Notes under the pieces: model-generated
Databases searched by the model: none
Seen by the model: only the letters and a program-made list of their open reading frames with translations
What the model was told of the DNA's origin: nothing
In this document: positions 5,991 through 6,362 of the stretch, piece after piece
How positions within the stretch are numbered: position 1 is the stretch's first letter
Layout: every line of letters starts with the position of its first letter
Assembly: GCA_948479395.1 (NCBI GenBank)
Contig: CAOLUI010000031.1
Location: forward strand, 6,536-12,897
Origin: an uncultured Bacilli bacterium
GTDB lineage: Bacteria > Bacillota_I > Bacilli_A > RF39 > UBA660
Reading direction: 5' to 3'
DNA: 6,362 nt
Translations under genes and position numbers: made by a program

Positions 5991-6150
5991 TTAACTTTGT
6001 ATATAATTACATTTTTTTTATACTAAACAAAACTTGCTAATAAAAATCAATAGTTTTTAACAATTTTTTTAAATTTGTATTTTTAAATATTTAAGCATGC
6101 TAACGCAGATCTATTGCTAGGTCTTTTTTTAACATATTAAGAAATAGAAT
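5991..6150. other. Noncoding gap with a GC-rich palindromic block
   Basis: 160 bases between the operon promoter and the transposase stop. Most is A/T runs. A block at 6095-6123 stands out at about half G+C, and includes AGCATGCT (a perfect eight-base palindrome starting at 6094), AGATCT, and a possible imperfect hairpin between GCTAACGCA and TTGCTAGG. A 12-base palindrome TTAAATATTTAA lies at 6083-6094. It may hold the right end of the IS110 element, a structured RNA, or neither. I see no gene or clear terminator here. Confidence 0.4.
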
Positions 6151-6362
6151 TCACCATATTTCTAATTGTTTATATTTCTTTTTTACTATTCCATAATACA
6201 TTCTTAAAAATTTGTTTAATCCAGCTATTTTAGCTACTTTCTTTTTCTTCCCTTCATTTTCTTTTTTTATCATAAAAGACTTTAATTCATTATCTGACCT
6301 ACAACTACTTTTTATAGATTTCATTATTTCATATCCAGTTTTTCTCAAATATTTATTCCCTC
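6095..6362 (-). mobile_element. Partial IS110-family element, right-hand part, boundary uncertain
   Basis: Based on the transposase C-terminus at 6151-6362. IS110 elements usually lack clear terminal inverted repeats and make no target duplication, so the edge cannot be read from one side. I placed the left boundary at the start of the GC-rich block (6095) as a guess. The host promoter at 5962-5990 shows that the element must end to its right. Confidence 0.35.
6151..6362 (-). CDS. IS110-family transposase, C-terminal fragment, cut by the window edge
   Basis: The frame is open from the window edge to TGA at 6153-6151, about 70 residues. It begins GNKYLRKTGYEIMKS, which matches the (K)RGNKYLR block of the IS110 C-terminal domain (Transposase_20). 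It then has LKSFMIKKENEGKKKKVAKI and NKFLRMYYGIVKKK, matching the family's y-x-x-GK-x-x-x-VA-x-A and RKLL-x-iy-x-ilk end. IS110 enzymes recombine DNA using a RuvC-like DEDD domain plus this domain, guided by a bridge RNA in the element. The DEDD domain would lie to the right, outside the window, so intactness cannot be judged. The TTG at 6348 is just an internal codon, not a start. Family assignment is from the pattern of residues only; moderately sure. Confidence 0.7.
   Translation of the reverse strand, partial: GNKYLRKTGYEIMKSIKSSCRSDNELKSFMIKKENEGKKKKVAKIAGLNKFLRMYYGIVKKKYKQLEIW

Noticed and set aside
6034..6063. Imperfect hairpin TTGCTAA / TTAACAA in the noncoding gap, followed by a T run on the plus strand
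   Set aside because: The stem has a C-A mismatch on the plus strand and there is no plus-strand gene to terminate. On the minus strand no T run follows.
6109..6153. Reading TGA as tryptophan, which would extend the transposase past 6151 to a TAG
   Set aside because: The IS110 C-terminal pattern is complete before the TGA, and all tryptophans seen in the other genes use TGG. No other gene needs an alternative code.

Overview
The window is very AT-rich (roughly a quarter G+C by eye). It has strong AAGGAGG-type ribosome binding sites, TGG as the only tryptophan codon I see, and TAA, TAG and TGA as stops. With SpoVS and a YfmF/YfmH pair of M16-family proteins, this points to a low-GC Bacillota chromosome, most likely an uncultured Bacilli lineage of the gut type. 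I cannot place it more precisely from the sequence alone.

Layout. At the left edge (1-91, minus) is the start of a secreted or surface protein cut by the window. Its signal-peptide region carries a run of ten G. It has its own good promoter, directly downstream of the terminator of the next unit. Positions 184-2743 (minus) hold the two-gene yfmF-yfmH operon, with an extended -10 promoter at 2770-2778 and a terminator at 148-178. Positions 2801-3646 (minus) encode a surface protein with two Ig-like repeats held between two membrane segments. From a divergent promoter region (3647-3825) a two-gene plus-strand cassette of unknown function starts (3826-4504): a small soluble protein, then an overlapping tail-anchored membrane protein. 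It converges on a minus-strand operon at 5936-4561 containing a cysteine-free membrane thioredoxin-fold protein, trmL (tRNA wobble 2'-O-methyltransferase) and spoVS. Between the convergent units lie two terminators, one for each direction. The right edge (6151-6362, minus) is the C-terminal end of an IS110-family transposase that runs off the window, followed by a short noncoding stretch with an unusually GC-rich, palindrome-bearing block.

How it fits together. Most of the window is ordinary housekeeping DNA. The parts worth attention are the possible phase-variable G tract, the IS110 right flank (a place where a bridge RNA or element end could lie), the unrecognised plus-strand gene pair divergent from the Ig-like surface protein, and the thioredoxin fold without any cysteine. 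I saw no rRNA, tRNA, CRISPR array or riboswitch.
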